A stretch of DNA of 6,365 nt from Thermoplasmata archaeon (GTDB lineage Archaea > Thermoplasmatota > Thermoplasmata > Lutacidiplasmatales > UBA184): positions 1 to 6,365 of the forward strand of contig JAKATE010000112.1 in the NCBI GenBank assembly GCA_021828085.1, in the 5' to 3' direction. Position numbers and translations under genes: made by a program. The notes below the pieces were generated by a model. That model saw only the letters and a program-made list of their open reading frames with translations, searched no databases and was not told where the DNA came from. Shown here in pieces: positions 1 to 5,440 of this stretch; positions within the stretch are counted from its first letter, which is position 1; each line of letters opens with the position of its first letter.

Positions 1-1403
1 TGTTCGAGACCTACGTGGTCACGGCGGTCTCCACCATGCTGCTCGCCTACCTGCTCACGGACATCTCCAGCGCCTTCCCCAACGCGGTCATCTTCCCGCT
101 GGTGGTGGGCGCCTGGGCCATCGTCGCGACGCTGGTCGGGTTCCCCTTCGTGCGCGTCTCGGAAGGGGGCTCCATCATGGGGGCGCTCTACAAGGGCATG
201 ATCGTGACGACGATCGTGGGCCTGATCGGCCTGGGCCTGCTCTCCTACCTTCTGATGAACGCCTCCTGGGTCCCGGTCTTCATCGCGTCGGCCATGGGGC
301 TCGCCGTGATGATCACCATCGTCTTTTCCACGGACTACTACACCGGCACGGGCCGGCGGCCCGTCACGGGGATCGCCGTGGCGGCGAAGAGCGGACCCGG
401 CCCGGTGGTCATCGAAGGGATGGCCGTGGGTCTCGAGGCCGTGGTCGTCCCCGCCATCGCCATCGTCGCCGGCATCCTGGCGAGCTACGGGACGATGAGC
501 TACCTCGCCCCTTCCAGCGTCGATCCGACGCACTTCGGGCTCTACGGGATCGGGCTCGCCGCGGCGAGCATGCTCTCGGTCACCGGGATGATCATCTCCA
601 TCGACGCCTTCGGACCGATCACCGACAACGCCGGCGGGATCGCGGAGATGGCCGAGCTCCCGGCGGAGGCCCGGGCCATCACCGATCCCCTGGACGCGGT
701 GGGGAACACCACCAAGGCGGTGACCAAGGGGTACGCAGTTGGCTCTGCCGCGCTGGCGAGCCTGGTGCTCTTCGCGGCGTACTTCCAGGCGGCCTCCTCC
801 TACACCAACATCACCGCGGGCGACCTCGCCATCAACAACCCGCTCGTCGTGGTGGGGCTCCTCGTGGGCGCCACCCTTCCGTTCTTCTTCACCGCCTTCC
901 TCATGCGGGCGGTGGGGACGGCCGCCCAGGCCGTGGTCCAGGAGGTCCGTCGCCAGTTCCGGACCATCCAGGGGATCCTCGAGGGGACCGCGAAGCCCGA
1001 GTACGGACCGGCCGTGGACATCGTCACGCGCAAGGCCATCCAGGAGCTCGCCGTCCCCGCGGTCATCGGCGTGGTGACGCCGCTCCTGGTGGGCTTTCTG
1101 CTCGGTCCGGTGGCGCTCGGCGGGCTCCTCATCGGGGTCATCCTCTCGGGCCTCCCCCTGGCGATCTTCATGACCGTGGGGGGCGGGGCCTGGGACAATG
1201 CGAAGAAGTTCATCGAGACCGGCCAGTTCGGGGGGAAGGGCTCCGACGCCCACAAGGCCGCCGTGGTCGGGGACACCGTCGGCGACGCCACCAAGGACAC
1301 CGCCGGCCCGGCGATCAACCCGCTCATCAAGGTGGTGAACACGGTCTCGATCCTCTTCGTGGCCCTCATCGTGGCGCACAACCTCCTGCACTTCCTGCCG
1401 TAG
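1..1403 (+). CDS. hppA: Membrane-bound proton-translocating pyrophosphatase, K+-independent type (C-terminal part)
   Basis: This enzyme hydrolyses cytoplasmic PPi and couples it to pumping H+ (in some relatives Na+) across the membrane. The gene is cut by the window edge. The first whole codon is at base 3, and the visible protein begins FETYVVT, the segment that normally follows the first PPi-binding motif. About 466 residues are visible, so roughly the first 200 are missing from a family of usually 660-720. Alternating hydrophobic helices give about ten membrane segments. Conserved cytoplasmic motifs are present: PITDNAGGIAEMAE near 618-659, DPLDAVGNTTKA near 684-719, and KGSDAHKAAVVGDTVGD near 1236-1286. 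The GNTTKAVT stretch has Lys (714-716) and Thr (723-725) at the two positions that define K+-independent pumps, where K+-dependent ones have Ala and Gly/Ala. One oddity is GDATKDT where the family usually has GDPFKDT. The family call is secure; H+ specificity is inferred from subclass. Confidence 0.96.
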   Translation, partial: FETYVVTAVSTMLLAYLLTDISSAFPNAVIFPLVVGAWAIVATLVGFPFVRVSEGGSIMGALYKGMIVTTIVGLIGLGLLSYLLMNASWVPVFIASAMGLAVMITIVFSTDYYTGTGRRPVTGIAVAAKSGPGPVVIEGMAVGLEAVVVPAIAIVAGILASYGTMSYLAPSSVDPTHFGLYGIGLAAASMLSVTGMIISIDAFGPITDNAGGIAEMAELPAEARAITDPLDAVGNTTKAVTKGYAVGSAALASLVLFAAYFQAASSYTNITAGDLAINNPLVVVGLLVGATLPFFFTAFLMRAVGTAAQAVVQEVRRQFRTIQGILEGTAKPEYGPAVDIVTRKAIQELAVPAVIGVVTPLLVGFLLGPVALGGLLIGVILSGLPLAIFMTVGGGAWDNAKKFIETGQFGGKGSDAHKAAVVGDTVGDATKDTAGPAINPLIKVVNTVSILFVALIVAHNLLHFLP

Positions 1404-1437
1404 GGGCGCAAGGGGGGCGGGGGTCCGTCACGGGCCC

Positions 1438-1443
1438 TTTAAG
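1438..1443 (+). promoter_or_regulatory. Archaeal TATA-like box (TTTAAG) for the aconitase X gene
   Basis: CCCTTTAAG is an AT-rich island in very GC-rich sequence. It lies 30-35 bases before the ATG at 1473, which would place the transcript start within a few bases of the start codon. No Shine-Dalgarno sequence is visible, as expected for a nearly leaderless mRNA. The same TTTAAG occurs at the same distance before the gene at 6275. Its position also argues against the upstream GTG at 1443 as the start, because that codon overlaps the box. Confidence 0.6.
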
Positions 1444-1472
1444 TGCGTAACGGCGCCTCTCCGGTCAGGGCC

Positions 1473-2657
1473 ATGGAGCTCACCAAGGAGGAGGACCGCC
1501 TTCTGGCGGGGGAGAAGGGTCCCCGGGTCCAGGAGTGCATGCGGATCCTCACCGCGCTGGGGGACCTCTACGGGGCGAAGCGCCTGGTCCCCGTCTGGTC
1601 GGTCCAGCTCTCCGGCATCTCGTTCAAGACCATGGGTCTCCCCGGGACCGAGTTCCTGGAGGAGATGGCCGCCGAGACGAAGTTCGCGGTCCCCACCACG
1701 ATCAATCCGGCCGGCTACGACGTTGGAGGACCGGGGCTGGTCCACCCCTCCCCGGAGTTCAAGGAGAAGCAGGACCGGATCGTCTCGGCGCTGATGAAGC
1801 TCGGCGCCATCCCGACCTTCTCCTGCACCCCGTACACCACCGACTTCGCCCCCCCGCGCGGGGCGCACCTCGCCTGGGCGGAGAGCTCCGCGGTCATCTA
1901 CGCCAACAGCGTGATCGGCGCCTACTCGAACCGGGAGGGGGCCCCGAGCGCTCTGGCGGCGGCGGTCATCGGCAAGACCCCGGACTACGGGCTCCACCGA
2001 CCGGAGGGCCGCCGTCCCGAGGTGATCGTCGATGTGGACACCTCCAAGGGACCGATGCTCTACACGGTCCTGGGAGCGTATCTGGGAAAGATGCTCGGCC
2101 AGAGGATCCCGTACTTCCGCGGCATCCGGCCGGACCTGGACGGCCTCAAGGAGATCGGCAGCACGCTGAGCGCGTGGGGGGCCGTGCCCATGTTCCATGT
2201 GGAGGGGGTCACGCCGGGCTCCGAGCATTACGAGGTCCGGGGGCTCGAGCGCCTCCAGGTCGACGCCCCCGCCGTGGGGGAGTTCCAGCGCTGCCTCGGG
2301 TGCAACGAGACCCCGCAGCTCGTCGCCATCGGTTGCCCGCACTGCACCAAGGGGGAGCTCATCCAGATCGCCCAGACGGTCAAGAAGAAGGGCCGCAAGC
2401 TCAAGCCCGGGACGGAGCTGTGGGTCTGCTCGAACCGTCAGGTCATCCAGGAGACCGCCCCGGCGGTGGAGATCCTCCGGCAGGCCGGGGCGAAGGTGAT
2501 CCAGGACACCTGCATGGTGGTGGCGCCGCTCGGGGAGAAGTTCTCCACGGTGGCGATCAATTCCGCCAAGGCGGCCTTCTACATGAACCGGAAGAGCTTC
2601 TCCGGCCAGAAGGTCGTCTTCGACTCGACCGAGAACCTGGTCGACCGCTACCTCTGA
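1473..2657 (+). CDS. Aconitase X large (catalytic) subunit, probable phosphomevalonate dehydratase large subunit
   Basis: Aconitase X (DUF521) proteins are Fe-S dehydratases. In archaea the usual role is dehydrating (R)-5-phosphomevalonate to trans-anhydromevalonate 5-phosphate in the archaeal mevalonate pathway, feeding isoprenoid membrane lipids. The 394-residue product fits the family's roughly 400. Recognisable blocks are the N-terminal MELTKEEDRLLAGEKG, PTTINPAGYDVGG, SCTPYTTDF with Cys118, the AWAESSAVIYANSV block with NREGAPSALAAAVIGKTP, GCPHC (Cys288, Cys291), and DTCMVVAPLG (Cys347) followed by NSAKAAFY. Cys118, Cys347 and one cysteine of GCPHC are the likely cluster ligands. An extra CLGC pair (Cys274, Cys277) sits just before GCPHC. 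The ATG at 1473 is chosen because homologs begin near MxLTxEE and a promoter lies 30 bases upstream. The partner small subunit (DUF126) is not in the window. The alternative members of this family, hydroxyproline dehydratases, are less likely in an archaeon. Confidence 0.92.
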   Translation: MELTKEEDRLLAGEKGPRVQECMRILTALGDLYGAKRLVPVWSVQLSGISFKTMGLPGTEFLEEMAAETKFAVPTTINPAGYDVGGPGLVHPSPEFKEKQDRIVSALMKLGAIPTFSCTPYTTDFAPPRGAHLAWAESSAVIYANSVIGAYSNREGAPSALAAAVIGKTPDYGLHRPEGRRPEVIVDVDTSKGPMLYTVLGAYLGKMLGQRIPYFRGIRPDLDGLKEIGSTLSAWGAVPMFHVEGVTPGSEHYEVRGLERLQVDAPAVGEFQRCLGCNETPQLVAIGCPHCTKGELIQIAQTVKKKGRKLKPGTELWVCSNRQVIQETAPAVEILRQAGAKVIQDTCMVVAPLGEKFSTVAINSAKAAFYMNRKSFSGQKVVFDSTENLVDRYL

Positions 2658-2808
2658 TCCCCCGGCCCTCGCCCGACTACCGGGACCGGTTGGACCGCCG
2701 CTCCCCCAGCCTTCGGTCGTTGCAGCGTGCCATCAGCTCGCCCATCAGTCATCATCGATCAGCCGGTTCTAGGCTTCATCATCTGGCGGGGCCGGGCAGT
2801 AGGGCGCG
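2658..2808. other. Convergent intergenic gap holding a guide RNA
   Basis: This 151-base gap separates two genes whose stop codons face each other. Its right part holds the C/D box sRNA on the minus strand. The left part (2658-2728) contains no ORF, T-run terminator or obvious hairpin that I can support. Confidence 0.6.
2729..2787 (-). ncRNA. C/D box sRNA (2'-O-methylation guide), double guide
   Basis: Read on the minus strand, all four boxes are present and perfect. Box C is ATGATGA (2782-2776), box D' is CTGA (2762-2759), box C' is ATGATGA (2755-2749) and box D is CTGA (2736-2733). The D' to C' spacer is 3 bases, and the guide spacers are 13 and 12 bases, all typical of archaea. GCCA (2787-2784) and TGGC (2732-2729) can pair to close the terminal kink-turn stem. 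Such RNAs bind L7Ae, Nop5 and fibrillarin and direct methylation of the target base paired to the fifth guide base upstream of D or D'. The D' guide is AGCCTAGAACCGG, target complement CCGGTTCTAGGCT with the predicted site at its fifth base, a U. The D guide is CTGATGGGCGAG, target complement CTCGCCCATCAG with the predicted site at its fifth base, a C. I could not assign either target. The RNA begins about 21 bases after the DUF2240 stop codon, so it may be processed from that transcript. An AT-rich GTTGAATAG about 25 bases upstream could instead be its own promoter. Confidence 0.85.
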
Positions 2809-3309
2809 CTATTCAACCTTCGCCGAGGGGGCGCGAGGGACCGGTGCCGTTGGGCGCAAGGCGCGCCCGGCCTCCTCCCGGAGCTCAGGAAGGTCCATCC
2901 CCCTCCGGTGGGCCAGCAGAAGGGCTCCCGCGGCCGGAGTGACATCGAGACGGGAGGAGAGCTCGCGCAGCTCCCGCTCCAGCAGGGCCGGGTCCTCGCC
3001 CGTCGAGCTCGCGACGCGGAGGAGCACCCGCCGCTCCAGAGGGGGAGACAGGTCCGGCAGCGTGAAGGGTTCCGGAGGGTGATAGGAGAAGGGAGGCTCG
3101 ATCCCCCGCACCTCCTCGGCAGCGACGACACCATCGGCGGAGCGGACCCACAGCCCCGAATCCAGCAAGGCCCGGACGACCCGGCGGGCCTCGGTGGGCT
3201 TGAACCAGCGGAGCTTGAAGACCAAGGACTCTTCGAGCTCGGCCTCGCTCTGGGGACGGCGACCGGCCCGCTCCCAGAGTCGCGAGGCGATGGCCCTCAG
3301 GTCTTCCAT
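2809..3309 (-). CDS. DUF2240 family protein
   Basis: This is a 166-residue protein starting MEDLRAIASRLWER. It resembles the archaeal DUF2240 family: an N-terminal helical part with ESLVFKLRWFKPTEARRVVRALLDSGL (about residues 28-54), then a short hairpin and a PPFSYHPPEPF block (about 72-82). A C-terminal helical half (about 90-150) carries RRVLLRVASSTGEDPALLERELRELSSRL. The arrangement looks like a small winged-helix-type protein, but no biochemical function is known to me. The ATG at 3309 overlaps the end of the upstream HisA-like gene by 13 bases, so the two are very probably co-transcribed and translationally coupled. The last ten or so residues are Pro/Ala-rich and probably disordered. 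The family call rests on pattern recall, not a search. Confidence 0.8.
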   Translation of the reverse strand: MEDLRAIASRLWERAGRRPQSEAELEESLVFKLRWFKPTEARRVVRALLDSGLWVRSADGVVAAEEVRGIEPPFSYHPPEPFTLPDLSPPLERRVLLRVASSTGEDPALLERELRELSSRLDVTPAAGALLLAHRRGMDLPELREEAGRALRPTAPVPRAPSAKVE

Positions 3310-4016
3310 TGCTCGAAAAGATCGCGGGGTTCGAAGATGCCGCCCCGCGCTCCCGCCTCGGTCAGTCGGGGTCCCTCCTCCGGCGCGAAGCCTCCGTTGA
3401 CATAGACCGGACCCGTGGGAGCGAGCTCCCGGACGAGCCCCCAGTCGACCCCCGTCTCCGGGGCGCTCAGCATCACCCCCGGGACCCTCAGCGCGAAAGC
3501 CTGCCGGGTCCGGATGCGGGGATCGAGCGGGTCCGGTGCTCCCAGGGCACGTGGCCCAGGGGAGGGGACCTCGACCACGAAGCGGTCGGTGATCTGCAGG
3601 ATCGAAGGGATCTCTCTCCAGGCGCGGTCCGTGGCCGCGGGGACCACCGCCATGGTCCCCCCGGCCACGAGCACGTCCATCACCTGGTCCACGGAACGCG
3701 GGCCGGCCTCGACCCACATCTCGTGGCCGTGGGGGATCTCCTGGAGGAGATCGAACTGGGGGCGACCGTGGAGCACCCCGTCCAGGTCGACGACATAGAT
3801 GCCGGGATACTGGCGGAAGAGGGAATCGGCCACGTCGAAGACGTCGACGGGCTCTCCCGATCCGTCCACCGCCGGGACCGGAGGGGACTCGGGGTCGCTC
3901 GGGACCACGATGAGGCCCCGCGCGAGGTGGATCCGGGGGAGCAGCGTGGGGGTCTCGGGCGCCACAGAACGGGCGGCCGCGCCCCGGTCGGGGAGGGTGT
4001 TCGACGAGGCGCCCAC
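3297..4016 (-). CDS. HisA/HisF-related TIM-barrel protein, probably not a HisA enzyme
   Basis: The 239-residue product has the length and landmarks of a HisA-type (beta/alpha)8 barrel. Strand 1 is LPRIHLARGLIVVP (about residues 26-39), strand 2 is IYVVDLDGV (about 73-81), strand 3 is MWVEAGPRS (about 100-108), then VAGGTMAVVPAA, and late in the barrel VYVNGGFAPEE with GARGGIFEP. Against the HisA pattern IPAIDLKDGK, the catalytic Asp of strand 1 is His30 here. The strand 5 region FVVEVPSPG lacks the second catalytic Asp. Histidine-pathway isomerase activity is therefore unlikely. It may belong with the hisA/hisF-related proteins of methanogens, whose role is unclear. The frame is open up to an ATG at 4112, which would overlap msrA. 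I prefer the GTG at 4016 because GC-rich third codon positions begin there and it falls downstream of the TATA-like element at 4073-4083. A GTG at 3965 is also possible. It is the first gene of a pair with the DUF2240 gene. Confidence 0.78.
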   Translation of the reverse strand: MGASSNTLPDRGAAARSVAPETPTLLPRIHLARGLIVVPSDPESPPVPAVDGSGEPVDVFDVADSLFRQYPGIYVVDLDGVLHGRPQFDLLQEIPHGHEMWVEAGPRSVDQVMDVLVAGGTMAVVPAATDRAWREIPSILQITDRFVVEVPSPGPRALGAPDPLDPRIRTRQAFALRVPGVMLSAPETGVDWGLVRELAPTGPVYVNGGFAPEEGPRLTEAGARGGIFEPRDLFEQWKT

Positions 4017-4072
4017 GGCGGCGGGAGTAAGGCCCCGGTCAAGATGAAGTTGCGCCCCGCCGGCCCCGAGAG

Positions 4073-4083
4073 CTACATATGCG
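4073..4083. promoter_or_regulatory. TATA-like element, possibly bidirectional, between msrA and the HisA-like gene
   Basis: CTACATATG is the only AT-rich patch between these divergent genes. On the plus strand its centre is about 26 bases before the ATG at 4103, the spacing for a leaderless msrA mRNA, which supports that ATG over the one at 4079 that lies inside the element. On the minus strand the same patch reads CATATGTAG and would start a transcript near 4050, giving about a 35-base leader to the GTG at 4016. Use in both directions is inference. Confidence 0.5.
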
Positions 4084-4102
4084 GGGGGAGTCTCGGACCC
4101 CC

Positions 4103-4678
4103 ATGAGCGCAAAGGACGTAGCGGCGCCCTCGCCCCGGACCGCCGAGGCCACGCTGGGAGGGGGTTGCTTCTGGTGCGTCGAGGCGGTCTTCCAGCAGCT
4201 CCGGGGGGTCCAGGAGGTGGTCCCGGGATATTCCGGGGGGAACGTGCCGGACCCGAGCTACGAGCAGGTCTGCACCGGACGGACCGGGCACGCGGAGGTG
4301 GTCAACGTCCGCTTCGACCCCGCGAAGATCAGCTACGCCGACCTCCTTCGGATCTTCTTCGCCGTCCACGACCCCACCACCCTGAACCGCCAGGGGCCCG
4401 ACACGGGGACGCAGTACCGTTCGGTCATCTTCGTCCGTGACGAGGAGCAGCGACGGACGGCCGAGGAGATCATCCGCGAGCTCGAAGGGGCCGGGATCTT
4501 CCGCGGTCGGATCGTGACCCAGGTGGAGCCCTTCCGGGCCTTCTACCCCGCGGAGGACTACCACCGCAACTACTTCCGGGACCACCCGGAGAAGGCGTAC
4601 TGCCAGATGGTCATCGAGCCGAAGGTGGCCAAGTTCCGCAAGCAGTTCGAGGACCGGCTCTCCCCTCTCCCGGCGTAG
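4103..4678 (+). CDS. msrA: Peptide-methionine (S)-S-oxide reductase
   Basis: MsrA reduces methionine S-sulfoxide in oxidised proteins and free methionine back to methionine, using thioredoxin-type reductants in the cytoplasm. The 191-residue product carries the signature GGCFWCVEAVF, with catalytic Cys22 and a second Cys25. It also has VVPGYSGG (about 40-47), TGRTGHAEVV (about 58-67), the FFAVHDPTTLNRQGPDTGTQYRS block, and the C-terminal FYPAEDYHRNYF. The length is normal for the family. A cysteine in AYCQMVIEPKV near the C-terminus could act in recycling. The ATG at 4103 is chosen over the in-frame ATG at 4079 because the TATA-like box overlaps the latter. RNase P RNA starts about 57 bases downstream on the same strand; read-through from msrA is possible. 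Confidence 0.97.
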   Translation: MSAKDVAAPSPRTAEATLGGGCFWCVEAVFQQLRGVQEVVPGYSGGNVPDPSYEQVCTGRTGHAEVVNVRFDPAKISYADLLRIFFAVHDPTTLNRQGPDTGTQYRSVIFVRDEEQRRTAEEIIRELEGAGIFRGRIVTQVEPFRAFYPAEDYHRNYFRDHPEKAYCQMVIEPKVAKFRKQFEDRLSPLPA

Positions 4679-4735
4679 CGCACGCTCGCGGCCGGGAGCG
4701 GAAGGGGTAAGTCCTCTCTCCGGCCTCGCCCGGGC

Positions 4736-5051
4736 GCCAGGAGGGGGTGGGCAGCTGACGGTATCCAGTCCCCGCAAGGGGGCGGAAGCTGAGGAAAGTC
4801 CCCGCTCCGGGAATCAGGGGGGCGGGCCCAAGCCCGCCGGGCGAGAGCCCGAGCGACGGAGCAGAAACGACACAGTCCTGGGGGCACGAGGAATCGGAAT
4901 GGCCGAGGAGGTTCCCCGGGAAGATGTTGAAACGGCCGACTCCTCCGGAGCAAGCCCAAGAGGGCGGGAAGAGGTTGATTCCCCGACCGCCGAGAAGGGC
5001 GCGCAGTCGAATGCTGCCAGAACAGAACGGGGCTTACGGCCTCCACCTGGC
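4736..5051 (+). ncRNA. rnpB: RNase P RNA, archaeal type A
   Basis: This is the catalytic RNA of RNase P, which cuts the 5' leader from precursor tRNAs. Conserved region I is visible as GAAGCTGAGGAAAGTCC (4785-4801). CAGAAACGACAC follows at 4862-4873, then GAGCAAGCCC near 4948-4957 (region IV) and CAGAACGGGGCTTAC near 5023-5037 (region V). Helices can be drawn by hand. P1 pairs 4736-4747 with 5040-5051 (11 of 12 positions). P2 pairs GGCAGC (4750-4755) with GCTGCC (5013-5018). P3 is a C-rich/G-rich hairpin with a GCAA tetraloop at about 4765-4785. P4 pairs AAG and CCCC (4796-4803) with GGGGCTT (5029-5035), leaving the conserved bulged U at 4799. The ends are set by P1 and are approximate. The upstream GGGGTAAG near 4704-4711 is a weak promoter candidate. 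ORFs across this region are accidental. Confidence 0.95.
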
Positions 5052-5069
5052 CGCTCCACCGGAAACCCG

Positions 5070-5306
5070 GTGGGGCGTTCCGCCCCGTTCCCCGCCCGAC
5101 CCCGACCACCCCTACGCGGGTACCGCCTACCGCCAGGGCTCAGGGTCCGTCCCGGGGACGAGCACTGGGAGTTCCCGCTCCGGGCCGGGCGGTTGACCCC
5201 CTCTCAGCGCTCCTGGATCGAGCGGAGCGGAGTGGGGATCCGCGCGGTAGGGAAGCGCCCGGGCCGGGGCTATCCCTGGTGGGAGCAGCTCCTGCCGTTC
5301 GGGTGA
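5070..5306 (+). CDS. Possible small protein of unknown function
   Basis: From a GTG at 5070, 19 bases after the RNase P RNA, an ORF of 78 residues ends in YPWWEQLLPFG. I do not recognise it. In favour, from about 5110 onward the frame has strongly G/C-rich third codon positions and a balanced composition (GDEHWEFPLRAGRLTPSQRSW), with four Trp residues, and no competing minus-strand frame looks better. Against, there is no clear promoter or ribosome binding site. The first 20 residues are Pro/Arg-rich, and in GC-rich DNA open frames are common. The true start could differ. It has no signal peptide or membrane segment. If real, it could be co-transcribed with the RNase P RNA. Confidence 0.4.
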   Translation: MGRSAPFPARPRPPLRGYRLPPGLRVRPGDEHWEFPLRAGRLTPSQRSWIERSGVGIRAVGKRPGRGYPWWEQLLPFG

Positions 5307-5440
5307 CCCCAGGCACACGGGAAACCCCGTCGAACGACTCCCCCAGGCACCTCCGGGCATCACGGCGCAGGGAACGGTGCGTCTCGCCTTCCCCGGCCCA
5401 GGGCCCCGAGGCTCGTCGGCCGGGCCTAGGTCCGTCCGGT
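5307..5440. other. Convergent gap with short GC-rich dyads
   Basis: This gap lies between the small ORF and the pilin stop codon. It contains a 10-base direct repeat CCCCAGGCAC (5307-5316 and 5341-5350), a small hairpin ACGGG-AAAC-CCCGT (5317-5330), and GGCCC-A-GGGCC (5395-5405). There are no T-runs, no tRNA and no C/D boxes. The dyads may be transcript ends or merely GC-rich noise. Confidence 0.3.

Noticed and set aside
800..1411. Minus-strand open frame of 203 codons
   Set aside because: It is antisense to conserved pyrophosphatase motifs and has low-complexity Ser/Thr/Arg/Pro composition.
1428..2342. Long minus-strand open frame of 304 codons
   Set aside because: It is antisense to the well-recognised aconitase X gene and rich in Gly, Arg, Asp and His, typical of a shadow frame in GC-rich DNA.
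2762..2776. GGTTCTAGGC resembling a tRNA T-loop on the plus strand
   Set aside because: Position 57 would be a pyrimidine, there is no acceptor or anticodon stem around it, and the bases are the complement of the sRNA D' guide.
4017..4112. Longer HisA-like protein starting at the ATG at 4112
   Set aside because: The added 32 codons overlap the msrA start and the TATA-like element and have poor third-position bias.
4899..5069. Upstream extension of the small ORF to an ATG at 4899
   Set aside because: This part lies within the RNase P RNA, whose conserved regions explain the sequence.
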